Shown: piece by piece, positions 22,191 through 31,154 of the stretch
Layout of the letters: each line of letters opens with the position of its first letter
Position numbering within the stretch: position 1 is the first letter of the stretch
Assembly (NCBI GenBank): GCA_024282035.1
Contig: JAMWZR010000018.1
Span: 1 to 52,549, forward strand
DNA length: 52,549 nucleotides
Origin: Nitrosomonas sp.
GTDB lineage: Bacteria; Pseudomonadota; Gammaproteobacteria; Burkholderiales; Nitrosomonadaceae
Direction: 5' to 3'
Program-made: the position numbers and the translations under genes
Notes under the pieces: model-generated
Database searches by the model: none
What the model saw: the letters and a program-made list of their open reading frames with translations, nothing else
Told to the model about the DNA's origin: nothing

Positions 22191-23452
22191 AAGCACTCTT
22201 TTTTCTGCGTCACTATAATGATATCGATCATGTGACTCCGGTTGTATACAAATGGATTCAATCCGGTCATCAATGTGATGTCGTGCTGATCGGTTCGAAC
22301 AAGTTTCGTCGGGATTTTCGCGTCCAGTATCTCAGCCATTTGAGTGGTGTGCGCGTGGCGCATATCCGCGAGCTGTTTTCGTGGGTCAAGTATCTGAAGT
22401 GGCGTTTGCAGATGCTGATGCTGACGCGCAATGTGCGGCGCATTCCCATCATCGGCCGGCTGGCGGAAAAATTGGCCGATCGCTTCGATGAGAGTAAACG
22501 TATGCCATTATGGCAGGATACCGCCGGATCGCTGTTGAATCGGTGTTTTGGAGACTCCGGCAAAGGTGTCGTGGCGTTTGACTGGATCGAACGCAATTCG
22601 GTCATTTGCGTGGAATGGGTTGAAGTCGTGGTGGAGATGGCACAAAGCCGCGGATTGGGTACCGTGTCCCTGCCGCATGGCGATAGCCCGCATGCCAGCC
22701 AGTTGATTCGCCGGGGTGAGAGACGTGTGGAGCCGGACGTGACCTTTTCGGCAGCAAAAATATTCGACAAAGTGGTTGTTCCCAATGAACTCTGTGCTAC
22801 GCGTTTTCGTCCGTTTCTGGACGATGGCAAGCTGGCCGTGCTGGGTTCTCCCCGATATTGCGAAGAATGGTTGAAAATCCTTGCGGGTTTGATGCCGCCT
22901 TCTCCGTTAGTGCGCTCGAATAGTCGACTGAAAATAGTCATGTTTTTGCGCAAGGCCAATTTCACGACGTTCTGGGAAGAAGTTGGCGAAGTCGTGCACA
23001 TGATTGCCGGATTTCCCGATGTGGAACTGATCATCAAACCGCATACCCGCAGCGGTTGGAAACAATCCCTGACGAAGGATAGTACAATCAAGCAGTTGCC
23101 CAATGTGAGCGTGGCCAGCGATGACGCGCATTCGGTGCATCTGATGAACTGGTCGGATGTCATCATCGATCTGGCGACATCGGTGGTGTTTGAAGCCGTG
23201 CGGGCCAAGAAGCCGGTTCTGGCGGCTGATTATCTCATTGCTGCTCGATCGGCCGTGGCTTTTTATATGCCTGAGACGGAACTGCGTTGCCGGGATGATG
23301 TGTACGAAAAAATCAAACATTTTCTGGCACAAGGATTCGATGATTTTTATGTTGAAGAGCACCGGCAACGGTTTATCCGGGAGATGCTGGATTTTCCAGA
23401 TGACAATGTCTTGCCACGCTACGTCGGCTTGCTTGAACAAGCCATTCGTTGA
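22187..23452 (+). CDS. Putative GT-B-fold glycosyl/glycerophosphotransferase-like protein
   Basis: The 421-residue protein has no signal peptide. The C-terminal half looks like the nucleotide-sugar side of a GT-B enzyme or CDP-glycerol glycerophosphotransferase: LKIVMFLRKANF, ELIIKPHTRSGW, then SDVIIDLATSVVFEAVRAKKPV, the usual phosphate-contact segment. The N-terminal half has SLPHGDSPHAS, reminiscent of surface-carbohydrate synthesis proteins. The family cannot be fixed by eye. It opens the plus-strand glycan cluster, divergent from the cytidylyltransferase gene, so it may transfer the CMP-linked sugar made by that operon. That link is inference. Confidence 0.7.
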   Translation: MKALFFLRHYNDIDHVTPVVYKWIQSGHQCDVVLIGSNKFRRDFRVQYLSHLSGVRVAHIRELFSWVKYLKWRLQMLMLTRNVRRIPIIGRLAEKLADRFDESKRMPLWQDTAGSLLNRCFGDSGKGVVAFDWIERNSVICVEWVEVVVEMAQSRGLGTVSLPHGDSPHASQLIRRGERRVEPDVTFSAAKIFDKVVVPNELCATRFRPFLDDGKLAVLGSPRYCEEWLKILAGLMPPSPLVRSNSRLKIVMFLRKANFTTFWEEVGEVVHMIAGFPDVELIIKPHTRSGWKQSLTKDSTIKQLPNVSVASDDAHSVHLMNWSDVIIDLATSVVFEAVRAKKPVLAADYLIAARSAVAFYMPETELRCRDDVYEKIKHFLAQGFDDFYVEEHRQRFIREMLDFPDDNVLPRYVGLLEQAIR

Positions 23453-23499
23453 TGTTTTGTGAATGAGCCTGGACCCAGGCTCATTTTTCTAGGATTGAA

Positions 23500-24264
23500 A
23501 TGTCTTTAAAAAATCTCTTGAACGAACTGGTGGTGACCGCCTACAAACTGAAAGGCGGGTATGCGGATATCATGGTCAGGGGGCAGCGTATTCTGATTTC
23601 TGTCGATCACTTGCGTACACTGAATCGTGCCAGAACCTATGGCGTCAAAGAACCGGATACGCTGGACTGGCTGGACAGCTTCGAACCGGATTCGTGTTAT
23701 TTCGATATCGGTGCGAATATCGGACAGTACTCGTTGTATCCGGCAAAAAAATTTGGTGAAAGGATCCGGGTGTTTGCCTTTGAGCCTCAGAGCAATAACT
23801 ACTTCGCCCTGAACAAAAATATTTATATCAACAACCTGGCGCAAAATATCCTGTCGTATTGTGTCGCGGTATCGGGCCGAAGCGAGTTTTCCAAGCTGTT
23901 CATTCCCAAGTTCATTCCGGGGGGGAATCGTTCACAGTTCGGTCATGAAGACATCGACAACATGAAAATATCGACGACGCATATCCAGGGAATGTTTGGT
24001 GTGACATTGGATGATTTATGCGGCAAGTGGGGATTTCCCTATCCGAATTACATCAAGATCGATGTCGATGGCATTGAAATCTCGATTCTTGAAGGCGCAT
24101 CGGCTGTGCTTGCCCATCCTGCGTTACGGTCGGTCATCGTTGAATTGGGTACAGCCGAGGAGCAGCAAAAAGCGATTGATTTGATGCAACAGGCAGGCCT
24201 GGAAGTGAAGCAACGATCTACCCGGAACTGGGGTGAAGCCTATCTGATATTCGGTCGTGCCTAG
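23500..24264 (+). CDS. FkbM family SAM-dependent methyltransferase
   Basis: The 254-residue protein has the FkbM pattern: motif I FDIGANIGQYSLYPAKKFG (about 68-86), the acidic FAFEPQSNNY stretch and IKIDVDGIEISILEGA (about 186-201). It ends with a strand carrying VELGTAE. FkbM enzymes O-methylate sugars or other small hydroxyl groups. The start ATG 23500 is preceded by AGGATTG. It lies 47 bases after the GT-B-like gene and is probably part of the same transcript, suggesting methylation of a glycan residue. Confidence 0.88.
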   Translation: MSLKNLLNELVVTAYKLKGGYADIMVRGQRILISVDHLRTLNRARTYGVKEPDTLDWLDSFEPDSCYFDIGANIGQYSLYPAKKFGERIRVFAFEPQSNNYFALNKNIYINNLAQNILSYCVAVSGRSEFSKLFIPKFIPGGNRSQFGHEDIDNMKISTTHIQGMFGVTLDDLCGKWGFPYPNYIKIDVDGIEISILEGASAVLAHPALRSVIVELGTAEEQQKAIDLMQQAGLEVKQRSTRNWGEAYLIFGRA

Positions 24265-24374
24265 TATCTGCAGGCTACAATCTGTTCATCGTTGCCGGTG
24301 CTTGATCGATGGTCCGCTTGTGTCTGTTTTAAATGCTGGAAAAATAGATTCCTGCGAACCGGAACGACTGCACC

Positions 24375-25397
24375 ATGACTGACTGTGCCGGATTTACTGT
24401 CGATGTCGTTATTCCGGTCTATAACTCACCCGAGTTGACGCAGCGTTGTATTGCTTCGGTTATCACGCATCTCGGCGCTGCAATCGGGAATCTGTATGTT
24501 CAGGATGATGCCTCTGATGCAGTTACACATGAAATGCTGGATACATTGCCCTATTCGCAGCTACAAGTGCATCATGCACCCCAGAATCAGGGATATGGCA
24601 AGTCAGTAAACGAGGCTGTATCCCGGAGTAAAGCTGCCTTGGTGCTGGTACTCAATTCCGATACCGAAATCGCTGACAATTTTTTACCACTTCTATGTGC
24701 GGCACTGACAGCAGATCCAGAACTGGCTGTGATCAGTCCTGTGCATGATCATTTTTTTCGGTACAAACCGGGACGTTATCGGCGATACTCTGAAGGCTAT
24801 ATTGCTACCTGCCGGTTTCAAGGATATGGTTTTCTGATTCGCCGGGACCTGTTTTTGTCATTGGGTGGGTTCGATTCGGCATTTGGGCGTGGTTATTTCG
24901 AGGATACTGATCTGGGGCGCCGATTGATTTTACAGGGCTGGCGCCTGGGGGTACATCCGGATGCCCATATTCGACACCATGGTGGTGCGTCGTTCGGACG
25001 CGGCAAGTCATATCGTCAGCTCACGCAGCATAATCGTTCCTTGTATTTGTCACGTTATCCCGAAGCACAGAGAAATGTATTGCTGGTTTCCAGCCAGCTG
25101 GTACTCGAGGATTTGCCTGTATCATTGGTGCAAGCAATCGATACCGTGATGCAGCGAGGTGGTGGTGTGCACTGGTTGACGCCCAATGCTTCGGTGCAGT
25201 TGTCCTGTTTGCAAATGCGCAATAGCCGACTGAGATTTAGCATGATTTTTCGTTTGTTGTTGCGAGGCTGGATTCGAAAAGACAAGCGTATTACGACTGT
25301 CTGGGTTGTGCCGGGTATTTCGATAAGCCTATCGAGCATACTGTTCGTTCTGGCACATTTGCGACGATTGGAATGGCAGGTTTGGAAGCCGGAATAG
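24375..25397 (+). CDS. Family 2 glycosyltransferase
   Basis: The 340-residue GT-A enzyme starts DVVIPVYNSPEL and has the metal/nucleotide acidic motif LNSDTEI near 94. The acceptor-side GGFDSAFGRGYFEDTDLG (about 166-183), with the catalytic-type ED, follows. The last 80 residues include a basic and hydrophobic segment that could associate with the membrane. The closest general likeness is rhamnosyl/galactofuranosyl-type GT2 enzymes, but sugar specificity cannot be told. It is the third glycan gene on this strand, 110 bases after the methyltransferase. Confidence 0.9.
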   Translation: MTDCAGFTVDVVIPVYNSPELTQRCIASVITHLGAAIGNLYVQDDASDAVTHEMLDTLPYSQLQVHHAPQNQGYGKSVNEAVSRSKAALVLVLNSDTEIADNFLPLLCAALTADPELAVISPVHDHFFRYKPGRYRRYSEGYIATCRFQGYGFLIRRDLFLSLGGFDSAFGRGYFEDTDLGRRLILQGWRLGVHPDAHIRHHGGASFGRGKSYRQLTQHNRSLYLSRYPEAQRNVLLVSSQLVLEDLPVSLVQAIDTVMQRGGGVHWLTPNASVQLSCLQMRNSRLRFSMIFRLLLRGWIRKDKRITTVWVVPGISISLSSILFVLAHLRRLEWQVWKPE

Positions 25398-25423
25398 AAA
25401 ACATCCTGAAGAAAGGTGTAGGT

Positions 25424-25453
25424 ATGATGCATATTCTTTGGCGACATCGCTGA
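25424..25453 (+). CDS. 9-codon leader ORF overlapping the O-antigen ligase start
   Basis: ATG 25424 follows AAAGGTG and reads MMHILWRHR to a TGA at 25451-25453, whose last base is the first base of an ATG in the ligase frame (TGATG). The ligase lacks a Shine-Dalgarno before that ATG. The arrangement repeats the one at 22140. It may couple translation of the membrane protein. A peptide function is not implied. Confidence 0.4.
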   Translation: MMHILWRHR

Positions 25454-26667
25454 TGCTTGTCATGCAAACAGATTACAAATGGCGTGAGCCGCTGATCCGG
25501 TTTGTGCTGATTTTCATGTGCTTCGCTTTTTGGCGCGGTGGATTGCAAGTTATCGCTTTTTCTTTGCTGATACTGGCCTGGGTGCTGGATGGTGGTATCG
25601 ACCGTTTTAAACAGGTGCTCAAAGAGCCTTTGGTACAGGCTATTTTGTTGCTTTGCATCGTGTTGCTGGTTGGGCTGAGTTGGAGTGAGTATTCCCTGCA
25701 TGGGCGGATAAAATGGTTGAAATATTTTTTTCTGTTGCTGTTCATTCCGTTTTATTCACTGCTCAATCCGGCGCGGCTGCCTTGGGTGCTGGGTAGTCTG
25801 CTTGCTAGTTACGGAGCAGTGCTGGGATTGGGGGTCTATCATTGGCAAGTGCTGGAAGTGCAAGGTATTCCGGCACTGGGGATGTCGTATCTGAGTTTCT
25901 CTGCCATATTGGGTGCAGGTGTCGTGGTGTCGATTGGTGTGGCTTGTACTATCCGTGTAACCTGGGCGAGATGGATGCTGTGGGTGCTTGCGGGAGTGTT
26001 GCTGTTCATTCAATTTCATCAGGGGGGAAGGGTACTGCTGCTGGCGACGTTCATGGCATTATTATTAATGGTGTTGCTGCGTCATTCCCTGGATACCCGT
26101 AAGCTATTCGCGATAGTTGTATCCTTGCTGATTGCTGTTGCGGTTTTCGCATACAGTAGCCCTGTTTTCAAAGAGCGGTTCATGCTCATCAAACAGGATA
26201 TCGCATTGTTGCAGCAAGGCAATTTCAGTTCCAGTATGGGCTATCGATTGGCGATGTGGGACGTCGGTTTGCATGGCATTGCCGAGCGCCCTTTTCTGGG
26301 GTACGGCACCGGTATGGCGCAGGTATACTTCGATCGAACCATTCAAACCTATAAAGATGGTATCTATCGGGAATTACCCAGCTTTCAGGAGACATCGCAC
26401 TTTCATAATGACTGGATCGAGATAGGCATGCATACGGGTATTCTGGGTATGTCCTGTCTGGGCTTTTTATACTGGGCATGGTATCAATCTCTGCGGCGCA
26501 GGCAATTGCAAATTTTTGCAGCAGGGATGTTGTGTTATATTTTTATTGCGGGCTTGACCGACTCATTTCTGGTTTTCAGTAAGACACCACTGCTGCTGCT
26601 CATGATTACAGCAATAGCCTTGCATTGGCAATCATTGAGTGATCAGAATTACCACAAGGTAGGATGA
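25453..26667 (+). CDS. O-antigen ligase/polymerase family membrane protein (WaaL/Wzy-like)
   Basis: The polytopic inner-membrane protein (about 404 residues from ATG 25453) has roughly ten hydrophobic helices. A large periplasmic loop lies between the last groups (about 225-325). That loop contains the Wzy_C pattern MWDVGLHGIAERPFLGYGTG and SHFHNDWIEIGMHTGILG, with the His typical of O-antigen ligases. Such proteins join a polysaccharide or oligosaccharide to lipid A core or another acceptor. The frame is open upstream to a TTG at 25438. ATG 25453 was preferred because of its TGATG overlap with the leader ORF, and ATG 25462 is also possible. It overlaps the following methyltransferase gene by ATGA. 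Confidence 0.88.
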   Translation: MLVMQTDYKWREPLIRFVLIFMCFAFWRGGLQVIAFSLLILAWVLDGGIDRFKQVLKEPLVQAILLLCIVLLVGLSWSEYSLHGRIKWLKYFFLLLFIPFYSLLNPARLPWVLGSLLASYGAVLGLGVYHWQVLEVQGIPALGMSYLSFSAILGAGVVVSIGVACTIRVTWARWMLWVLAGVLLFIQFHQGGRVLLLATFMALLLMVLLRHSLDTRKLFAIVVSLLIAVAVFAYSSPVFKERFMLIKQDIALLQQGNFSSSMGYRLAMWDVGLHGIAERPFLGYGTGMAQVYFDRTIQTYKDGIYRELPSFQETSHFHNDWIEIGMHTGILGMSCLGFLYWAWYQSLRRRQLQIFAAGMLCYIFIAGLTDSFLVFSKTPLLLLMITAIALHWQSLSDQNYHKVG

Positions 26668-27629
26668 CTATGGATCCGCAAAATGGAATAGTCACGGAGG
26701 ATCAATTGGATTGCTGTCTGTGCGGGATTTCAGGGAAAGAGCTTTATCAAGATTGCTCTGATCGTCTTTTTGGCGTACCCGGTACATGGACGTTCAAGCA
26801 ATGTGTCAACGATCAATGCGGCTTGATCTGGCTGGATCCCAGACCAACCCGTCTGACCATTGACAAGGCTTATCAAAGTTATTACACGCACGATTCCAGC
26901 CAAGTACAGAGAACCGTGTGGGCCAATGCCTTGCGGCCATTGTTGCAGGGTTTGTCCGTTCGTCTCTTGGGATTGCATCATGAACGCAGGCAGTACAAGC
27001 AGATGTATCTGGATCGATGTTCTCCCGGAAACCTACTTGAAGTGGGGTGCGGTAATGGCAAGCGGCTGGAGCGTTTGCGAGCGCTAGGATGGGATGTGAT
27101 GGGACAAGAGATCGATGCGGTTGCTGCTTCGCATGTGCAGGCGTCAAAAAATATTCCAGTGCATCTTGGGGAACTTGAAACATTGGAAGCACCAGATCGT
27201 TATGATGTGGTGCTGTTGAGCCATGTCATCGAACATGTTCATGATCCACTGTCGCTATTGCAGACGTGCCACAAATTGCTCAAGCCAGGCGGACGCCTGA
27301 TCGTATTGACACCGAATACAGCAAGTCTGGGGCACCGTAGATTTGGTTCGACATGGAGAGGACTAGAGCCGCCACGGCATTTGCATCTTTTCAATGGCGA
27401 AATATTGCAGCGCTTGGTGCGTCAAGCTGGTTTCAGTCAGCACACGAATTGGACAACACTGGTAAGTGCTTTTGCAATTGCAGAAAACAGTGGATATCGT
27501 CGTGCCATCAATCAACCGATCACCGTGTGCGATGTGCTGCGCGGTTTCTGGTTTCAGCTCGCGGCGGGTGTGGCTTATTTGCGTGACAAGCATTGCGGTG
27601 AGGAATGTGTCGTCATGGCGATAAAGTGA
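26664..27629 (+). CDS. Class I SAM methyltransferase with Cys-rich N-terminus
   Basis: The 321-residue protein has a SAM-binding motif LLEVGCGNGKRLERL near 118-132 and LLSHVIEHVHDPLSLL typical of Methyltransf_11/23. The N-terminus contains DCCLCGISG and, about 30 residues later, QCVNDQCGLIW, a layout that could form a zinc ribbon. This two-part form is common in sugar C-methyltransferases and in polysaccharide loci. The substrate is unknown. It is coupled to the ligase gene by ATGA. Confidence 0.87.
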   Translation: MTMDPQNGIVTEDQLDCCLCGISGKELYQDCSDRLFGVPGTWTFKQCVNDQCGLIWLDPRPTRLTIDKAYQSYYTHDSSQVQRTVWANALRPLLQGLSVRLLGLHHERRQYKQMYLDRCSPGNLLEVGCGNGKRLERLRALGWDVMGQEIDAVAASHVQASKNIPVHLGELETLEAPDRYDVVLLSHVIEHVHDPLSLLQTCHKLLKPGGRLIVLTPNTASLGHRRFGSTWRGLEPPRHLHLFNGEILQRLVRQAGFSQHTNWTTLVSAFAIAENSGYRRAINQPITVCDVLRGFWFQLAAGVAYLRDKHCGEECVVMAIK

Positions 27630-27660
27630 ACGCATTAATGATTGTCAATCGGGAGGCTGT

Positions 27661-28344
27661 GTGAACGATTCCCCGTGTTTGTGGGGCGATGACGCAACAG
27701 AATGGCACATCGTTCGTCCTGAGATTGAAGCGTATATGCGCGATCTGGTTGTGCATACAGATACTACGGTATTGCTGGCAATGGAAGAATTTGCCAGGCA
27801 GAGAGAGTTTCCAATTGTAAATCGATTGGTTGGGCTTTTTCTCGAGACGCAAGCCCGCATGATTGGTGCCAAGCGGGTATTCGAATTTGGTAGCGGCTAT
27901 GGCTATTCGGCCTATTGGTTTGCTCGGGCCATGGGATCGGAAGGGCGTGTTGTTTGTAGTGATGGCGATGCCGCCAACCGGGAACGTGCACAACAGTACC
28001 TCACTGATGCAAGGTTATGGGATCGTATTGAATTTTGTACAGGTAAGGCCCAGGATGTGTTTTCACAAACGGAGGGTCTATTTGATATTTGCTATAACGA
28101 TGTCGACAAGAGTGACTATCCGGAAATCTGGCAAATGGCGAAAGATCGAATCCGTCCTGGTGGACTGTATATTGCTGACAATGTGCTCTGGTATGGGCGC
28201 GTAGCCATGCAGGATTTGCATGAACCTGTAATGGGTTCGACTGAAGCGATTGTTCGGCACAACCGGATGATATTCAATGATCCGGATTTTGATGTGTTTA
28301 TCAATCCGGTTCGTGATGGTGTAATCGTTGCCCGGAGGAAGTGA
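27661..28344 (+). CDS. O-methyltransferase family 3 (catechol-OMT-like)
   Basis: The 227-residue class I methyltransferase shows the motif FEFGSGYGYSAYWFARAMG (about 78-96), VVCSDGDA, and the metal-associated NDVDKSDYPE and ADNVLWYGRV segments typical of divalent-metal-dependent O-methyltransferases. The GTG start at 27661 has a strong GGGAGG at 27650-27655. It closes the plus-strand glycan cluster. It could act on a small molecule rather than a sugar, so its part in glycan synthesis rests on position only. Confidence 0.88.
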   Translation: MNDSPCLWGDDATEWHIVRPEIEAYMRDLVVHTDTTVLLAMEEFARQREFPIVNRLVGLFLETQARMIGAKRVFEFGSGYGYSAYWFARAMGSEGRVVCSDGDAANRERAQQYLTDARLWDRIEFCTGKAQDVFSQTEGLFDICYNDVDKSDYPEIWQMAKDRIRPGGLYIADNVLWYGRVAMQDLHEPVMGSTEAIVRHNRMIFNDPDFDVFINPVRDGVIVARRK

Positions 28345-28530
28345 TGGGGTAGACAAAAATCTCATCTTTCTGAACGATTGACGGAAGTGGTGGCAAGGCA
28401 ACCAGCGATAAAATGGTTGTGCAGGGTATAATGGCGATTAATTGGTTGATTAACCGCTTTGCTTGTAAAATAATTGGCTGTTGTTAGTCATCCAAAAAAT
28501 TTTCAGTTTGATTTACAGAAGGAAAAAGTT

Positions 28531-28785
28531 ATGCAAATTCATGTTTATGATACTTATGTCAAGGCAAGAGATGGTCACACTATGCATTTTGATGTTTTTA
28601 CAGCGGTTAAGGATGATCAGAAGGCTATGGAATATGCCAAGCAATGGTTGACATCCATTGGCGAGGATACGGCGGTGGTTACCAGCAGGGAGTGCAGTTT
28701 TTGCCATAGTCAAAGCGCACCACCTAATGTGATCGATGAAATCAATAAAAACGGTTTTTATATTTACAAGATGGAAGGTTGCTAA
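28531..28785 (+). CDS. DUF2024 family protein
   Basis: The 84-residue protein matches the DUF2024 pattern: MQIHVYDTYVKARDG at the start, HFDVFTAVKDD, AKQWLTSIGE and the CSFCHS motif before a C-terminal GFYIYKMEGC. The function is unknown. The two CxxC cysteines suggest possible metal binding or redox. The start ATG 28531 is preceded by AGAAGGAAAAA. An earlier in-frame start is not family-like. A TATAAT at 28427-28432 may be its -10 box. Confidence 0.85.
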   Translation: MQIHVYDTYVKARDGHTMHFDVFTAVKDDQKAMEYAKQWLTSIGEDTAVVTSRECSFCHSQSAPPNVIDEINKNGFYIYKMEGC

Positions 28786-28840
28786 TCCTGACTGATGTTA
28801 TCGGCAAAGCCTATCAATCCTAATTTCGAAGGTTTCTGAG

Positions 28841-29356
28841 ATGAAGCTCAAATATAGTCAAATTTTAATATCAGGTGCTTTATTCATGCTCTGCAGCGTG
28901 GCTCAAGCCAATGAGCCGAAGTTGATCGGGGAACATGGCGACTGGAAAGCTTACATGTTCATGGAGAACAATAATAAAGTCTGCTACATGGTCAGCCAAC
29001 CTAAAAAGACATCGGGTAATTATACAAAAAGAGGTGATGTATTCGCTTTGATTACGCATCGGCCAGCTGAGAAGAGTAAAAACGTTTTTAGCTATATCGC
29101 CGGCTATACTTATAAGCCCGGAAGCGAAGCAACAGTTACTATAAATAATCAAAATTTCAAGTTGTTTACTCAGGATGATTCTGCATGGGCGCCGGACGAA
29201 GCTACCGATAACAAGATCACGGATGCGATCAAGCGCGGCAGTTCCCTGGTAGTCAAAGGAGCATCCTCACGAGGTACCGAGACAGTGGATACTTTTGGAT
29301 TGGGTGGATCAACCGCTGCTTTTAAAGCCATCTCTTCCGAATGCGGAGTGAAGTAA
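28841..29356 (+). CDS. IalB-like (invasion-associated locus B) exported protein
   Basis: The 171-residue protein has a signal peptide with predicted cleavage after AQA (residue 23). The mature part follows the IalB layout: GDWKAYMFMENNNKVCYMVSQP near the start, paired cysteines (about 49 and 168), RRP-like ITHRPAEKS, ATVTINNQNFKLF and a C-terminal GSSLVVKGASSRGTETVDTFGL. IalB proteins are periplasmic and of unclear function outside pathogens. It starts at ATG 28841 after AAGG and lies between DUF2024 and an ArsC-like gene with short gaps. Confidence 0.85.
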   Translation: MKLKYSQILISGALFMLCSVAQANEPKLIGEHGDWKAYMFMENNNKVCYMVSQPKKTSGNYTKRGDVFALITHRPAEKSKNVFSYIAGYTYKPGSEATVTINNQNFKLFTQDDSAWAPDEATDNKITDAIKRGSSLVVKGASSRGTETVDTFGLGGSTAAFKAISSECGVK

Positions 29357-29426
29357 TTGCTTTGTGATTTACCATCGTCATCGAGTCTGTTGTGGTTTTA
29401 TCTGAAATTATGGAGGTGTGGGTTCT

Positions 29427-29777
29427 ATGAGTGAAAAAATTGTAATTTACCAGAAACCTACATGTAGTAAATGCCGGTCAACTCTAACATTGCTCAATGA
29501 AAGAGGTAAGGAATTTGAATCGATCAACTATTATGAAACTCCCTTGACCGGCGAACAGTTGCGAGAGCTGGTTCGGAAACTGAATTTGCCGGTGCGTGAT
29601 ATTCTCCGCAAGGATGAACCTGCCGCACGTGATCTGGAAAATGCGAGTGATGAAGTCATCATACAAGCCATGATCGACAATCCGGATCTAATGCAGCGTC
29701 CGATTGTAGTACGAGGCGATCAGGCCAAATTGTGTAGGCCACCAGAGAATGTGCTTGGATTGCTGCGATCAGATTGA
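29427..29777 (+). CDS. ArsC/Spx family thioredoxin-fold reductase (arsenate-reductase-like)
   Basis: The 116-residue protein has the active-site region YQKPTCSKCRSTL with Cys-x-x-Cys, the conserved DILRKDEPAA stretch and RPIVVRGDQAKLCRPPENV near the end, as in glutaredoxin-dependent ArsC and its YffB-type relatives. Arsenate reduction is possible, but no other ars gene is near and the second active-site Cys pattern is more typical of uncharacterised members. The start ATG 29427 has GGAGGTG upstream. An in-frame GTG at 29418 is too close to it. A bidirectional terminator follows. Confidence 0.88.
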   Translation: MSEKIVIYQKPTCSKCRSTLTLLNERGKEFESINYYETPLTGEQLRELVRKLNLPVRDILRKDEPAARDLENASDEVIIQAMIDNPDLMQRPIVVRGDQAKLCRPPENVLGLLRSD

Positions 29778-29846
29778 GAAAAGCGTTTGGTCTTGGGAAG
29801 CTAGGCGAGATAGAGTATTTCAAATAAAAAAACAGAAATTGCAAAA

Positions 29847-29887
29847 GCCGCAATCCCTAAAAATTAAAGGGAATATGCGGCTTTTTT
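29847..29887. terminator. Bidirectional terminator between arsC-like gene and rplS
   Basis: GCCGCA (29847-29852) pairs with TGCGGC (29876-29881), with further pairing inside (ATCCC region with GGGAAT). The stem is followed by six T on the plus strand and preceded by four A, which become T on the minus strand. The genes on both sides converge on it. Confidence 0.85.
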
Positions 29888-29928
29888 GTTTGTAACGAAG
29901 AAGTGACTTTTACGTACTTCTGATCAAA

Positions 29929-30342
29929 CTATTCTGAAGCCGAGGTTTCAGAGGCTTGTGCTACAGGTTTTTCGTTTGAGCGGGCCCGGGCAGGGAGTTT
30001 TTCGCGGATACGTGCTGCTTTACCTGATAAGTTTCTGAGATAGTAAAGCTTCGCGCGACGAACGGCACCGCGACGTTTGATTTCTATGCTGGCAATTAGT
30101 GGAGAGTAGGTTTGAAAGGTTCTTTCCACACCTTCACCGCTCGAAATTTTTCTTACGGTAAAACCCGAATTCAGGCCACGATTGCGTTTTGCAATGACTA
30201 TACCCTCATAAGCTTGCGTACGCTTACGATCGCCCTCTACGACATTGACGTTGACGATAATGGTATCTCCAGGGGAGAAATCGGGAATATCTTTATTGAG
30301 GCGTTTTATTTCTTCTGCTTCTAGTTGATCGATTAAGTTCAT
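29929..30342 (-). CDS. rplS: 50S ribosomal protein L19
   Basis: L19 lies at the 30S-50S interface. The 137-residue product has the expected core [31 protein letters not shown] and [12 protein letters not shown], followed by [14 protein letters not shown]. The C-terminus after about 118 is a longer, low-complexity Glu/Ala/Ser tail than in E. coli (115 residues). It is last in the rpsP-rimM-trmD-rplS operon. Confidence 0.97.
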   Translation of the reverse strand: MNLIDQLEAEEIKRLNKDIPDFSPGDTIIVNVNVVEGDRKRTQAYEGIVIAKRNRGLNSGFTVRKISSGEGVERTFQTYSPLIASIEIKRRGAVRRAKLYYLRNLSGKAARIREKLPARARSNEKPVAQASETSASE

Positions 30343-30368
30343 TTTTCTTCCTTTACAATTTGCCGATT

Positions 30369-31154
30369 TTACCTGGAGTTACACGTTTCTTTAAATTCTT
30401 TCAATAATTTTTCTTCTTCAGCTGTCATGCCCTGCTTGTATTTCCGTTCGAGCAAGTCAGGTCTATTTAACCAAGTTTTGCCGAGTGCTTGCTGTAATCG
30501 CCAACTGCGGATCTTGGCATGGTTACCGGACATTAATACTTCGGGAACAGGATCCCCCTCGTATGTTTCGGGCCGAGTATAATGCGGATAGTCTAATAAT
30601 CCACTTACAAATGAATCCTGTTTAGCTGATTCGGGATCGCCAAGCGTGCCGGGTATTTGTCTTGCAATGCAATCAATCAATACCATGGCTGCTAATTCAC
30701 CGCCAGAAATTACATAATCTCCAATAGAGATTTCCATATCAACTTGTCGAGCAACTAACCTTTCGTCAATTCCTTCATATCGGCCGCATAGCAAGATTAA
30801 TCCTTGCAGACGACTCAATTGCGTGACTAACTGATGATCTAAACATTTCCCGTGAGGTGAAAGATAAATCACGCTCGGGTTCTCAATACCTTGATCCCTT
30901 TGTTTTGCCTTAGCCTGTAAAATAGCTTCTTCTAAAGGCTCTACCATCATGACCATACCTGGTCCACCACCGTAAGGGCAATCATCGACTGTTCGGTGAT
31001 TGTCTCGAGTGTAATCACGAGGATTCCAAGTGGTAAGACTATAGATGCCATCCCGGTACGCTCTGCCAGTTACACCATATTTGGTCAAGGCCTGAAACAT
31101 TTCTGGAAACAATGTGATGATATCGAATTCGCATAACATGAAATCATCATCCAT
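30369..31154 (-). CDS. trmD: tRNA (guanine-N1-)-methyltransferase
   Basis: TrmD methylates G37 of tRNAs reading C-starting codons, preventing frameshifts. The trefoil-knot SPOUT fold is shown by [14 protein letters not shown], the [10 protein letters not shown] loop, [12 protein letters not shown] and the knot region [25 protein letters not shown]. From the ATG at 31154, which overlaps the rimM stop (TGATG), the product is 261 residues. Starting at Met 31139 gives the more usual N-terminus, and neither site has a strong Shine-Dalgarno. Confidence 0.96.
   Translation of the reverse strand: MDDDFMLCEFDIITLFPEMFQALTKYGVTGRAYRDGIYSLTTWNPRDYTRDNHRTVDDCPYGGGPGMVMMVEPLEEAILQAKAKQRDQGIENPSVIYLSPHGKCLDHQLVTQLSRLQGLILLCGRYEGIDERLVARQVDMEISIGDYVISGGELAAMVLIDCIARQIPGTLGDPESAKQDSFVSGLLDYPHYTRPETYEGDPVPEVLMSGNHAKIRSWRLQQALGKTWLNRPDLLERKYKQGMTAEEEKLLKEFKETCNSR

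Noticed and set aside
22270-23208. 312-codon minus-strand frame opposite the GT-B-like gene
   Set aside because: Antisense to a coding gene, rich in Ser/Thr/Arg, with no recognisable motif or start signal.
21105-28344. Horizontally acquired island with mobile elements
   Set aside because: No integrase, transposase, tRNA target or direct-repeat ends were found, and codon use looks like the neighbours. Transfer is possible but not shown.
28434-28457. Terminator after the last O-methyltransferase gene
   Set aside because: GCGATTAAT can pair with ATTAACCGC with one mismatch, but the T-run is short and it lies just after a TATAAT-like box, so its role is unclear.
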